A stretch of 64,000 bases of DNA from Anditalea andensis (GTDB taxonomy: Bacteria > Bacteroidota > Bacteroidia > Cytophagales > Cyclobacteriaceae), in the NCBI RefSeq assembly GCF_000714815.1, contig NZ_JMIH01000014.1, positions 620,001-684,000 on the forward strand, in the 5' to 3' direction. This document shows, piece by piece, positions 9,547 to 18,936 of this stretch. The first letter of the stretch is position 1. Every line of letters starts with the position of its first letter. A model generated the notes under the pieces. That model was not told where the DNA came from, did no database searches, and saw only the letters and a list, made by a program, of their open reading frames with translations. The translations under genes and the position numbers were made by a program.

Positions 9547-10120
9547 TGCTACGCTAAAGGAGAAAACAAAGCAATTGCATGCAGAAACAGAAAGTAGCTT
9601 AAATGCTAAAAGAATCTTTTCCTTAGATTTTTCTTTGCCAGAGTATATTAATATTCTTCAGGCACTTTATATTGCCCATATGTCTCTGGAAAGTTCTTTA
9701 GGATTAATTATGGCTACATATGACAAATGTGAACTAAAAAAGCATTATACCCCACTTTCCCACCATCTCCAGAAAGATTTGGAAGAATTAGCCATTTCGA
9801 CCACCAGACTTTCGCTGATATCGCTAAAAGACATAAATCCTTTGAATGGAATCGGTATACTTTATGTATTGAACGGATCTTCATTAGGTGCTAAGCACAT
9901 TAATAAGCGGCTGAGAGAAATATACGTTCAATGGCCAGTTTTTTCTGGGCAATTCTATGAAGCTTCTTCCGGCCAGACTATAGAAGAATGGAAAGCTTTC
10001 TCTACTATCTTAGATAGTCTAGTCCTAAATCCAGAAGAAACCAATCAGGTTATTGAAGGGGCTGAAGTAGCTTTTAAAACATTTATAAAAGCAAGTAAGG
10101 AAATAGGAAAAATAATTTGA
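9539..10120 (+). CDS. bphO: Heme oxygenase (bacteriophytochrome-associated, BphO-like)
   Basis: Oxidises heme to biliverdin, CO and iron; biliverdin is the chromophore of the phytochrome encoded two genes upstream. The predicted proximal heme ligand is His14 in QLHAETE. The distal-helix region YVLNGSSLGAKH matches the family's glycine-rich Gly-Ser-x-Leu-Gly segment. At 193 aa it has the usual length for BphO. The start codon lies within the end of the response regulator gene (8-base overlap), consistent with translational coupling. A terminator follows at 10148. Confidence 0.9.
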   Translation: MISATLKEKTKQLHAETESSLNAKRIFSLDFSLPEYINILQALYIAHMSLESSLGLIMATYDKCELKKHYTPLSHHLQKDLEELAISTTRLSLISLKDINPLNGIGILYVLNGSSLGAKHINKRLREIYVQWPVFSGQFYEASSGQTIEEWKAFSTILDSLVLNPEETNQVIEGAEVAFKTFIKASKEIGKII

Positions 10121-10147
10121 ATACAGCAGGTATGCCATAAATAAACT

Positions 10148-10188
10148 AAAGAATTGGCGGCCATTGACTGCCAGTTCTTTCCTTTTTT
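10148..10188 (+). terminator. Intrinsic terminator of the phytochrome operon
   Basis: A 13-bp stem with two G-U pairs (10148-10160 with 10168-10180) is followed by CCTTTTTT. It lies 28 bases after the heme oxygenase stop codon. Confidence 0.85.
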
Positions 10189-10234
10189 AAACCTTATTTA
10201 TTTAAATATAAAATAATTCGCTCAAGATTCAAAA

Positions 10235-12865
10235 TTATTCTCCCATACTGATATTTATAAAAGAAGCCACACCAAATCTAATTCCAGAGGTGCTGTAGTT
10301 TCCATTCTCAAATCCTGCCCCTATTTCAATTCTAAAAAACCTGAACAAATTGTCTAAGGAATATCCAATTTCCATATAATGTGGAGATTCTTTTGTCTTT
10401 AAATAATTAAAAAATATGTTCTCTTTCAGCCCAGTGAACCTTAGCATCGGGAGCTGTGTCAAAAGAAACTTCCTAAACTGATAATGCACAATAGTGCCCA
10501 CAAACTCTGTTTGTGTACTAAATCTGTAATAATCCATAAACCTATAATTTGAAGCCACTCCCATATCACTAAATATAGTTCTATTGCCTCCAAAATGCTT
10601 ATAGTCCATAAAATAGACCTGGTTCCGATTTAAAAAACTCCCTGCGTTTAAATTAAAGTGTAGCGTTCCACTTACACCAAAATCAAATTTATGCTCTATA
10701 CCTGCTTCCAAAAGATCAAAATCCGAACTTTCACTTCCCCTTATATTGGGTAGCCCCTTAGTATAGTTAAGGCTTAGCCGAGGGGCTGTGGTATATATAG
10801 GGTATCTCCTTTCATTACGGATGCCATATTTTAAACCAGGCCTCCATACAGCATTAAGGGATATATTGAATGCTTCATGATTATTGAAAGCCACAGGTGG
10901 TGCTTCCAGATTGGCTGGCCTGTTTGGCGTAAATGATTCTCCCTCTTTATTGAAATAACTAAAATCAGATTGGTTGAACAGCTCTCTTCTATAGGCCCAT
11001 AAGATTTCTCCACCAAAACTGAAGGCTTCATTTACCACTTTTCGGTAATACCCATTGACAAAATCCTGTTCATATAGTTTCATGTAGTTTTGCCTAAAAA
11101 GGAGGGTATATGCTGCATTAACAAACTCACTGATGGGATCTTCATTATTATACTGGTAAATATATGAGCCTCCCTGCACTCCCATCCTTATGCGGGAGAC
11201 ACCGGAAGAAACGGTTCTATAAATATCGACTTTACCATAGGATTGCTGACTGGCAAAACCATATCGGAATTCAGGTCTTATCACGAAGTCCCGAGTACGG
11301 GTAGTAAGGCTGTCTGCCAGTTTTACCTTTTCCCGGAATCTTACAAAGCCTGACAAACCTACCTTTGTGCCTTCGACTGTATTATAACTTAACTTGGCTA
11401 AATTGGTGTGGAATCCTGCTGAAACACCTTTTCCAAAATAATAATCCCCACCGGTCAGGATTTCGAGCGGGTTAAATTTCCTCTTAGCAGCACGTGAAAC
11501 ACTATCACTTTTACTCTCCTTTGCCGCTTCCACCACTGCTAAGCTATCATCTCTTTTGTAGCCCTTTAATTCATCCATCGTCAGCTGAACTGGCCGAATA
11601 CTGTCCCAATAGGATATATCTCTTTTATTAGCCAAAGAATCAACTTTATAGGAAGTTTCTCGGATAACCTCAGCATCGTCCCGCTGCTTCAATGATTCCT
11701 TCTCGTAATCATTGATCATCTTGCGAAATTCTTTTCGTGTAAGCTTATCACCATCCGCCAAATTTTCCAGAGAGGCGTTGCGCTTGTTAAATTTTATCGC
11801 TTCCTTTGGTACCTCCTGTACTTTTTCATCTATAATTTCCGCTTCCACCACTAAATCAGGGTTCAGTGTTATATGATAATCCCTTACCGAAGCCAGATAT
11901 TTATATTCTCCCTCAAACCCGAATATTTTACCTCCAAAATTATAAGTATGGGTCGTAGGCATCCAGACATTAGGTTCTATAGGTGCATATATCTGGTTCA
12001 CTCTTATTTTAAATCCCATCAAGGAAGTCTGAAGATCCAGACTGTGTATTGCCCATAATTCATCTATTATATAGATATACCCCTCAAATACATTTTCTCC
12101 ACGAGACCTAGGGGTAACCTTTATTTTGTTGATATAAACATCATTTTCGTAATATGAGCCTACTAAAGTGAATTTATAATATGCAAATGCTGACCTCGAT
12201 AAGGGAGAAATAGCTTCATTTACTTTTTCATTATAAAAACTAGCTCCTATATAGGGAGCGGGCGAAGCAGAATTATTATCCCCACTGGTCCGGATGCTGA
12301 TTACTTTTTCTTCTACTTTATTTGGCTGAGTCACGGTTATTTCAGAGACAGATTCTGTGGTATAGGCTTCATCCAGGTTCAGCCCTTCCTCTTTGAGCTT
12401 CTTTTTTAGGAAGAAAGGAGCATTGGTTAATTTCCCGGTCCCTTTAAGGTACACCTGCATGGTGTACTGTTTAACCTGAAGCCGGTGATATTTGGCCTTA
12501 CTAATGGCTTTTCTCATGACGGTAAGCGCTGGGTCTTCCTGTCCGCTTTGTACGATGACTTCCTGGAGTCCAAATACTTGCTCTTTTAGACTAAAATCAA
12601 GTTCTACCCAATCGTTTCTGACTTCTACAGTTTTAAGGACAGATTCATAACCGATGAACTGGACCAGAACATCATATAGGCCAGGCTTCAGCCTAAATTC
12701 ATACACTCCATTCTGATTGGAGGGAATGCCATCTCCTAGATTACGGATATATACGGATGCATAAGCAAGTGGCTCACCGGAATCTGACATAACTTTTCCC
12801 CTGATTCCTTGCGCATATAATGCCCCTCCACCCAGAAACAACATGACTAAAAAGATTAACCTCAT
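10235..12865 (-). CDS. DUF5686 family outer-membrane protein with carboxypeptidase-regulatory-like domain
   Basis: The start is taken at 12865 (876 aa) because it begins a clean signal peptide (Met-Arg-Leu-Ile-Phe-Leu, cleavage near Ala-Gln at 18-19); the frame continues upstream to 13000 without signal character. After the signal comes a CarboxypepD_reg-like beta-sandwich (about 20-105) that resembles the N-terminal extension of SusC proteins. The large DUF5686 region follows and ends in many alternating-polarity strands, consistent with an outer-membrane beta barrel. The function of the family is not established. The gene is transcribed divergently from the SusC gene. Confidence 0.85.
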   Translation of the reverse strand: MRLIFLVMLFLGGGALYAQGIRGKVMSDSGEPLAYASVYIRNLGDGIPSNQNGVYEFRLKPGLYDVLVQFIGYESVLKTVEVRNDWVELDFSLKEQVFGLQEVIVQSGQEDPALTVMRKAISKAKYHRLQVKQYTMQVYLKGTGKLTNAPFFLKKKLKEEGLNLDEAYTTESVSEITVTQPNKVEEKVISIRTSGDNNSASPAPYIGASFYNEKVNEAISPLSRSAFAYYKFTLVGSYYENDVYINKIKVTPRSRGENVFEGYIYIIDELWAIHSLDLQTSLMGFKIRVNQIYAPIEPNVWMPTTHTYNFGGKIFGFEGEYKYLASVRDYHITLNPDLVVEAEIIDEKVQEVPKEAIKFNKRNASLENLADGDKLTRKEFRKMINDYEKESLKQRDDAEVIRETSYKVDSLANKRDISYWDSIRPVQLTMDELKGYKRDDSLAVVEAAKESKSDSVSRAAKRKFNPLEILTGGDYYFGKGVSAGFHTNLAKLSYNTVEGTKVGLSGFVRFREKVKLADSLTTRTRDFVIRPEFRYGFASQQSYGKVDIYRTVSSGVSRIRMGVQGGSYIYQYNNEDPISEFVNAAYTLLFRQNYMKLYEQDFVNGYYRKVVNEAFSFGGEILWAYRRELFNQSDFSYFNKEGESFTPNRPANLEAPPVAFNNHEAFNISLNAVWRPGLKYGIRNERRYPIYTTAPRLSLNYTKGLPNIRGSESSDFDLLEAGIEHKFDFGVSGTLHFNLNAGSFLNRNQVYFMDYKHFGGNRTIFSDMGVASNYRFMDYYRFSTQTEFVGTIVHYQFRKFLLTQLPMLRFTGLKENIFFNYLKTKESPHYMEIGYSLDNLFRFFRIEIGAGFENGNYSTSGIRFGVASFINISMGE

Positions 12866-13316
12866 AAAAACTAGATATTTATAGATGCAAAATGGTAGAT
12901 AAATAGGAATAGACAAAATTATTATTCCCTGTTTAGAAATTTTAACTAAAAACACCATCCTTTTAAAACCAATAAATACAGCCTCAACTTCATTTCTCAA
13001 AATATATTTACGATATTTTAATTATTTACTGTATTTAGTATTTAGCTGAACCGTTTAAGTAAAAATATTATTTTTTTTTACTTAAGTAAATTTTTTAAGA
13101 TAATGTAAGTAGAAAACGATTTCACTTAATAGATTCATAAAATATAGTAGAAACCATTAATACATCTTTATATAAGATCTAATATATTGAATAGAATATT
13201 TTTAAACTACACCATTAAAGATTATTAATTTTTGTTAAAATGAAATATTTAAAATACTTTTCATTGAAATATATAATTAAAACAATTTTTAATTTTATTT
13301 ACAATAATAAACCCTT
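12866..13316. other. AT-rich divergent intergenic region
   Basis: This 451-base spacer lies between the DUF5686 gene (minus) and SusC (plus). It is very AT-rich, with long A and T runs around 13060-13110. It contains an exact TAnnTTTG box on the minus strand (12919-12912, TAATTTTG) with no clear -33 box, and the SusC promoter candidate at 13231. No ORF or RNA gene is seen. Confidence 0.6.
13231..13262 (+). promoter_or_regulatory. Candidate promoter of the SusC/SusD cluster
   Basis: TTTG (13231-13234), a 20-base spacer, then TACTTTTC (13255-13262), which matches TAnnTTTG except for the last base. Transcription would start near 13268, about 50 nt before the SusC start codon. Confidence 0.45.
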
Positions 13317-16300
13317 ATGAGAAATCATTATCTAACCTTAAAGCTACTACTCTTGATGATAGTGCTTTCGGCAGCAGCCACCAAAGAAGTAAAGGCCCAA
13401 AGCAGAGAAGTCACTGGAGTGGTAACATCTGATTTTGACAGCGAGCCGTTACCAGGCGTATCAGTTCAGATAAAAGGAACTACCAGGGGTGCTATCTCTG
13501 ATCTTGATGGCTCCTTCAGCATTAATGTACAGCCAGATGACCGAATACTTGTATTTTCATTTATAGGTTTTCAGACTAAAGAAGTTGAAATAGGCAATCA
13601 GTCCAGGTTTACTGTTTCACTGGAAGAAAGCATAGAAAGCCTTCAGGAGGCAGTGGTAATAGGATATGGTACGCAGGATAAAAAGGAAATAACCTCATCT
13701 GTGGCATCTGTAGGTGCAGAGCAGTTCAACAGGGGCAACTTTACCAATCCTACCCAACTCTTACAGGGAAAGGTGGCCGGTCTATCTGTAACACGTCCTG
13801 GCGGAAATCCAAACGCAGCACCTACAGTAAGGCTTAGAGGCATATCCTCATTTGGTGCTACACAATCCCCACTTATAGTTCTAGATGGAGTGATTGGTGC
13901 ATCTATAGATGCAGTAGACCCCAATGATATCGAATCATTTGATGTTTTGAAAGATGCTTCAGCAGCCGCCATCTATGGTACCAGGGGTGCAGCCGGAGTA
14001 ATTTTGATTACCACTAAAAGAGGTGCTGATAGAAAGGGAATCTCCAGTGTAACTATTAATACTTTTGGTACAGCAGAACAGCCTACTAGGTTAATACCGA
14101 TTCTATCACCGGAGCAGTTTGTAGAACGGGGTGGGGTAGATTACGGTCATAGAACAGACTGGAGAGATGAAATAACCCAAACGGCTGTCAACGGTACCGT
14201 GAATGCATCAGTGACAGGGGGCTTTGAAAACACCTCTTTCCTAGCCTCGGTAAACTACAGAAACAATGACGGGATTATACGGGGAACAAATCGGGAAACG
14301 CTTAACACCCGTTTTAATTTAAACCACGGAGCATTTAATAATAGATTGCGCATGAATTTAAGTCTTTCATTCAATAATACTGATGTAAAAAATGTAAATG
14401 ATCAAGCAGTAAGATATGCTACAGTATACAATCCCACTGCTCCAATTTATGAAAGAGATTATTCTCCACAGGAAACTCCAGAGGATTTAGAACAAAGGCT
14501 ATCAAATGCAAATAGGGATTTTGGAGGATACTTCCAAAGGCCTCTTTTTGATTTTTATAATCCGGTAGCCCTTATAAACCAGCAGGAATTCACCAATGAA
14601 TTAAGAGCAGCAATCTATTCTTATAGAGTGGAATATGACCTTTCCAATAAATTTACGATCGCCACACAATTTTCTCAGGACAGATTTACAGATCTAGCCA
14701 CTCAATACTATTCCAGACAGGATTTCCAAACTGGTTTTGGCCGTGTAGGGCAGGCAGGGCAGAACATGTATGACAGGACTACCACCATATTAAATGGAAC
14801 TATTAGGTTTGAAGATGAAATTTTTGATAGAATGAACTTTACCTTTCTATTGGGAGGTGAAACACAGCTATTCAATGAAAGAGGATTAAACGCATCATCT
14901 ACCAGATTCCTTTTTGATTTAGGTCCTAATAATCTTGGCGCTGGTGGATTAAGATTTGGACCAGGTACGGGCTTGGGATCTTATGCTAATACCTCTATAT
15001 TGAATTCTGCTTTTGCCAGAGCTAATTTTAATTATGCCAACGCCTACTTTGTATCAGCTTCATTGAGGGCTGAAACCTATTCGGGCTTTGGTAGAGATAA
15101 TCAAACAGGCTATTTCCCTGCTTTAAGTTTAGGTGCTGATTTCACACAGATTTTTGACATGGGCATATTCAGCCAGTTCAAACCAAGGGCCTCATTTGGT
15201 ATAGTAGGACAGCTGCCACCCTCTCCCACATTAGCTTTGGGTATATTTGGTACAGGAAACAGGATACCCTTAGACCCTAATGATCCCGTAAATTCGGTCT
15301 TTGTAGCACCATTAAGATCCGCAAGTCCTAATCCACAGCTGAGGTGGGAAACCACCCAAGAGTTTACCGTAGGATTGGATTATGGATTGTTTAATAACAA
15401 ACTAACAGGCCAAATAGACTATTATAGAAGAAACATATCAGATCTTATCTTCAATGTAAATGTACCTATAGGCACACCTAGTGCAGTAGAGCCTGGAGGT
15501 ACCTATACTGCCAGTAATATTTGGGCAAACGTGGCTTCACTTACTAGTGCAGGCTTTGAATTCCTCGCTACAGTGAACAATGTCCAATTAGGGGGGGTAT
15601 CCTGGACACCCAGCTTTAATTTAACATGGTATGAAAGAACCAGGATTAGCAATCTCGGTGGTTCAGATTTTAACGTAGGCGAAATAAGACAAGGTGTCCC
15701 AGGTTCACCTGGACAAAACGACAACCCAATGATCTGGAACAGAGAAGGGGAAAGAATCGGAGATTTTTATGGTCCTAGATTTTTAGGGCTTAATGATGCC
15801 GGAGAGTACCGGCTTACTGCCCTTGACGCTGCAGGTGAGTTAGACCCCAGCCAGTTTGAAAGACTGGGAAGTGCATTGCCCACAGGGGATTTTGGGTTCT
15901 CAAACACATTTATGTATGGCAATTGGGATTTAAATTTCCTACTACGAGGAAGCTGGGGTCATTTAATATATAATTCTTATAGGGGTTTTTATGAAAATGC
16001 GGACGGTGCGTCTAATTCATGGAATTCTGTCCTGACTGACAATACACCCACAGATCCTCTGGTGGTTTCAACACCTACTTTTTCTGACCTATATCTCGAA
16101 AGGGGTGATTTTATCAGACTGGATAATTTACAGCTGGGATACAATGTACCCACCAGAGCTGCCAATTTAACCAATTTAAGGCTGTATGCCGGGGTCCAGA
16201 ATTTGTTTACCATCACTGATTTCACCGGAATAGATCCAGAAGTAAGGTGGGCTGATCTGGAAGACCCAGAAAACCCTAATGTATTGGCTCCAGGTATCGA

Positions 16301-16364
16301 AAGAAGAAATACATATTTCTTACCTAGAATCTGGCAGGCTGGATTAACTATAACCTTCAAATAA
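13317..16364 (+). CDS. SusC/RagA family TonB-linked outer-membrane transporter
   Basis: The 1015-aa TonB-dependent transporter imports glycans, peptides or other bulky nutrients through the outer membrane with its SusD lipoprotein partner. The sequence shows a signal peptide ending near Lys-Ala-Gln (26-28), a CarboxypepD_reg-like domain (about 32-105), a TonB-box-like stretch with EAVVIGYG (about 110-117), the plug domain with ATQSPLIVLDGV and GTRGAAGVILITTK, and then a long barrel ending in an aromatic-rich strand with terminal Phe-Lys. The SusD gene follows after 17 bases. No glycoside hydrolase, sulfatase or regulator is adjacent, so this is not a classical polysaccharide utilisation locus. 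The downstream partners are a UnbV-type protein and a haloperoxidase. Confidence 0.95.
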   Translation: MRNHYLTLKLLLLMIVLSAAATKEVKAQSREVTGVVTSDFDSEPLPGVSVQIKGTTRGAISDLDGSFSINVQPDDRILVFSFIGFQTKEVEIGNQSRFTVSLEESIESLQEAVVIGYGTQDKKEITSSVASVGAEQFNRGNFTNPTQLLQGKVAGLSVTRPGGNPNAAPTVRLRGISSFGATQSPLIVLDGVIGASIDAVDPNDIESFDVLKDASAAAIYGTRGAAGVILITTKRGADRKGISSVTINTFGTAEQPTRLIPILSPEQFVERGGVDYGHRTDWRDEITQTAVNGTVNASVTGGFENTSFLASVNYRNNDGIIRGTNRETLNTRFNLNHGAFNNRLRMNLSLSFNNTDVKNVNDQAVRYATVYNPTAPIYERDYSPQETPEDLEQRLSNANRDFGGYFQRPLFDFYNPVALINQQEFTNELRAAIYSYRVEYDLSNKFTIATQFSQDRFTDLATQYYSRQDFQTGFGRVGQAGQNMYDRTTTILNGTIRFEDEIFDRMNFTFLLGGETQLFNERGLNASSTRFLFDLGPNNLGAGGLRFGPGTGLGSYANTSILNSAFARANFNYANAYFVSASLRAETYSGFGRDNQTGYFPALSLGADFTQIFDMGIFSQFKPRASFGIVGQLPPSPTLALGIFGTGNRIPLDPNDPVNSVFVAPLRSASPNPQLRWETTQEFTVGLDYGLFNNKLTGQIDYYRRNISDLIFNVNVPIGTPSAVEPGGTYTASNIWANVASLTSAGFEFLATVNNVQLGGVSWTPSFNLTWYERTRISNLGGSDFNVGEIRQGVPGSPGQNDNPMIWNREGERIGDFYGPRFLGLNDAGEYRLTALDAAGELDPSQFERLGSALPTGDFGFSNTFMYGNWDLNFLLRGSWGHLIYNSYRGFYENADGASNSWNSVLTDNTPTDPLVVSTPTFSDLYLERGDFIRLDNLQLGYNVPTRAANLTNLRLYAGVQNLFTITDFTGIDPEVRWADLEDPENPNVLAPGIERRNTYFLPRIWQAGLTITFK

Positions 16365-16381
16365 TTTAAAAGACTAAAGAT

Positions 16382-17887
16382 ATGTTAAAATCAATAAAGA
16401 CTTTGTGCATGGGAACATTGGTCGCTGTGGCCATGGGCTCTTGTTGGGAATTAGAGCAGGAGGTGCTCACGGGCGTCACGCAGGAAAAATTAGATGCTAA
16501 TATCACTCCTGAACTTATCGAGGTTCTCAAGCAGTCCGCCTATAGCTCATTAATTACAGAAGGAATGGGTAGTTTTGGTACACATGGAGGACTATATAGT
16601 ATTATGGAAATATCCTCTGATGAAATGGTTATACCCCAAAGAGGTGCGGACTGGGAAGACGGGGGCATATGGCTTAGGGCTCATAGACATACATGGACGG
16701 TTCTGGACGGACCATATAATAATGCATGGAACTATGCCTTTGGAATAGTGGCTCAATCAAATCTTTTGATACAGCAATTCCCAGATATAGAGGAATTAGT
16801 AGGAGAACTTAAGGTTTTGAGGGCCTTAAGCTACCTATTTCTGATAGATAATTTTGGAAATGTACCTATAGTTACTGAAAGTGATGTAATTCCAAATCCG
16901 CCTAGCAATACTAGACTAGAAGTTTTCCAATTTATAGAAAGCAGTGTATTGGATAATATCGAATACATGACCAGGGACAATACCAGAACCAACCTTAATT
17001 ATTGGACGGCTCACATGATTTTGGCTAAGCTATATCTAAACGCAGAAGTATATACCGGAACTCAGCGATGGGCAGATGCCGAAAGGGTACTTGACCTCAT
17101 TATCAATGAAGGCCCTTATAGTCTGGCCCAAAACTTCTTTTCCAACTTTGCCAGCAATAATTCGAATTCACCCGAAAACATGCTAACGCTACCTTATGAT
17201 GCGAATAATGCACCGGGATTCAACATTCATATCATGTCTTTTCACTACAGTTCACAGCAGACTTTTGAATTACAGCAACAACCAAACAACGGATACGCCG
17301 CTTTGGAGGAATTCTACAATAGTTTTGAAGATAATGATGTGAGAAGAGAAAGCTTGAGGGAGGGGCCACAGTTTGCCTCTGATGGTGTAACACGCATAAT
17401 AGATGCTGCAGCAGAGCCAAATGACCCAGACGGCCCTCCAATTACTTTCACTCCTGAAATCAATATGCTGGCACCAAATGCATTAAGACAAGCCGGCACC
17501 CGAGTCAACAAATTTGAAATTCCCCTAGGCTCAGCACCTAGTTTAAATAATGATTTCCCTATCTTTAGGTATGCAGATGTCATCTTGATGAAAGCAGAAG
17601 CTGCATGGAGACAAGGAAATACGGCAGAAGCTATAGCGGCTGTAAATATGGTGAGAGAACGGGCAGATGTACCGCCTATTACCCAATTGACTCCAGAGCT
17701 GTTATTAGCTGAAAGAGGAAGAGAACTATTTGCGGAAGGCCATAGGAGATCCGATCTTATAAGGTTTGGAAGGTTTAATTCTCCATGGTGGGAAAAGCAG
17801 TCATCTGCTCCATTCAGGAATCTGTTCCCTATACCTCAGAATCAGATTTTGGCCAACCCGAACTTAACTCAAAACCCTGGTTATTAA
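16382..17887 (+). CDS. SusD/RagB family nutrient-binding outer-membrane lipoprotein
   Basis: Surface lipoprotein that acts as the lid over its SusC partner. The signal peptide ends in the lipobox MGSC (Cys21). The 501-aa protein has the helical, TPR-like body and the family C-terminal pattern: a RYADVILMKAEA segment (about 397-408), followed by AVNMVRERA and the ERGRELFAEGHRRSDLIRFG stretch. It lies 17 bases downstream of SusC and is surely co-transcribed with it. The ligand cannot be inferred from the sequence. Confidence 0.95.
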   Translation: MLKSIKTLCMGTLVAVAMGSCWELEQEVLTGVTQEKLDANITPELIEVLKQSAYSSLITEGMGSFGTHGGLYSIMEISSDEMVIPQRGADWEDGGIWLRAHRHTWTVLDGPYNNAWNYAFGIVAQSNLLIQQFPDIEELVGELKVLRALSYLFLIDNFGNVPIVTESDVIPNPPSNTRLEVFQFIESSVLDNIEYMTRDNTRTNLNYWTAHMILAKLYLNAEVYTGTQRWADAERVLDLIINEGPYSLAQNFFSNFASNNSNSPENMLTLPYDANNAPGFNIHIMSFHYSSQQTFELQQQPNNGYAALEEFYNSFEDNDVRRESLREGPQFASDGVTRIIDAAAEPNDPDGPPITFTPEINMLAPNALRQAGTRVNKFEIPLGSAPSLNNDFPIFRYADVILMKAEAAWRQGNTAEAIAAVNMVRERADVPPITQLTPELLLAERGRELFAEGHRRSDLIRFGRFNSPWWEKQSSAPFRNLFPIPQNQILANPNLTQNPGY

Positions 17888-17905
17888 AATTAATAATTTT
17901 CAATT

Positions 17906-17942
17906 CAGGCAAGAAGTGCCTATTATTCGCACTTCTTGTCTG
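17906..17942 (+). terminator. Hairpin after susD
   Basis: A stem of about 14 bp with one G-U pair (17906-17919 with 17929-17942, 9-nt loop) lies 18 bases after the SusD stop codon. The T run that follows is weak, so it may be an attenuator or mRNA-stability hairpin that lowers expression of downstream genes relative to susCD. Confidence 0.5.
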
Positions 17943-18080
17943 TACTTATATTCAGCTTTTACGTAGGTGTCTCCAGGTTGATATGAAACACATTCATTCA
18001 TAAAGCGCCTACTAAGACTAACTATATTCTTACTTTTATATTAGACATATTAAAGGTATTGGCAATAGGATAGGCATATT

Positions 18081-18662
18081 ATGATAAACAAATATTGGAT
18101 GATGATCATACTTTTAGCTGCAACGCCAAGCTGCGCTCAAAAGACTGAATACGATATTATTAAAAAAAGGGAACTTTCATCTGGCAAGCAGGTAAATGAA
18201 CTATTTTTAAACATCAGCTTTGGAATGGATCAGTACACTTTTTATACTACCTGCCGGGAGCATAATAAAAAAGGTCTGCTAACTGATGGAGCTCACCACC
18301 TTCCTATCCTTTATAAAACAGAAATGCCCTCGGGCAAAAAAGCCGACATGTTCTTTTATCCTCAATTTTCAGATGATAAATTAAGTTTTATGCCTATAGA
18401 ATTTGAGTATCCTTCTTGGTTTCCTACCAATGAAGAATATTCCAGTACCTTCTTGAAAAAAGACGTAGTGGATTTGTTAGAATCGTGGTATGGACAAGGA
18501 TTTTTTGAAGTAACAGATAAGGGAAAAACAAAATCGGTAATGGTTAAAATCGACGGCAACAGGTTGATAAGAGTATTTAAGAAAAACCTAAAATCGGTCA
18601 GGGTGGAAATGATGGACTTGCGTGTTATGAATTTTGATGATTTAAAAAAAAGAAATGAGTGA
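18081..18662 (+). CDS. Hypothetical lipoprotein or secreted protein
   Basis: I do not recognise a family. The 193-aa product begins with a short signal peptide and a possible lipobox (ATPSC, Cys18), so it is probably exported. The mature part is mixed alpha/beta with charged segments and a segment rich in Tyr, Phe and Pro (about 90-125); no catalytic motif stands out. It sits between SusD and the UnbV-type gene in the same direction, separated by a hairpin on each side. Its role may be linked to that cluster, but this rests on position only. Confidence 0.7.
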   Translation: MINKYWMMIILLAATPSCAQKTEYDIIKKRELSSGKQVNELFLNISFGMDQYTFYTTCREHNKKGLLTDGAHHLPILYKTEMPSGKKADMFFYPQFSDDKLSFMPIEFEYPSWFPTNEEYSSTFLKKDVVDLLESWYGQGFFEVTDKGKTKSVMVKIDGNRLIRVFKKNLKSVRVEMMDLRVMNFDDLKKRNE

Positions 18663-18788
18663 AATAATCATTAAACCCGTAAATATGAAAAAATAGAAAT
18701 GCCGCTTTACATTATATGGACCAGGGGACAATCCTACGAAATATTATTTGATACGGTATATAACAGCTAATTTTTTCACTGTAAAACA

Positions 18789-18819
18789 ACCCTATTTTCC
18801 GTAGGGTAATTTTTATTTC
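18789..18819 (+). terminator. Weak terminator-like hairpin
   Basis: A 6-bp stem (ACCCTA 18789-18794 with TAGGGT 18802-18807) is followed by a T-rich tract. It lies about 130 bases after the hypothetical gene at 18081. Confidence 0.4.
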
Positions 18820-18936
18820 AAAATAGGACAAAGGAAAGCAGTTTGAACATTAGGAATATTTGGCGTAGAATGATCATTCAATTATCACTATGGAAAAAAG
18901 AATATCTGAAATACACCGAAAAATCAGTTTATATAA

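Noticed and set aside
13060-13110. Poly-A/T runs upstream of SusC as a replication origin or riboswitch
   Set aside because: No DnaA-box cluster or conserved riboswitch core is visible; the composition fits an ordinary AT-rich Bacteroidota promoter region.
18842-18870. TTTG...TATTTGG upstream of the UnbV gene as a promoter
   Set aside because: The -7 box lacks two bases of the consensus and the spacing is too short.
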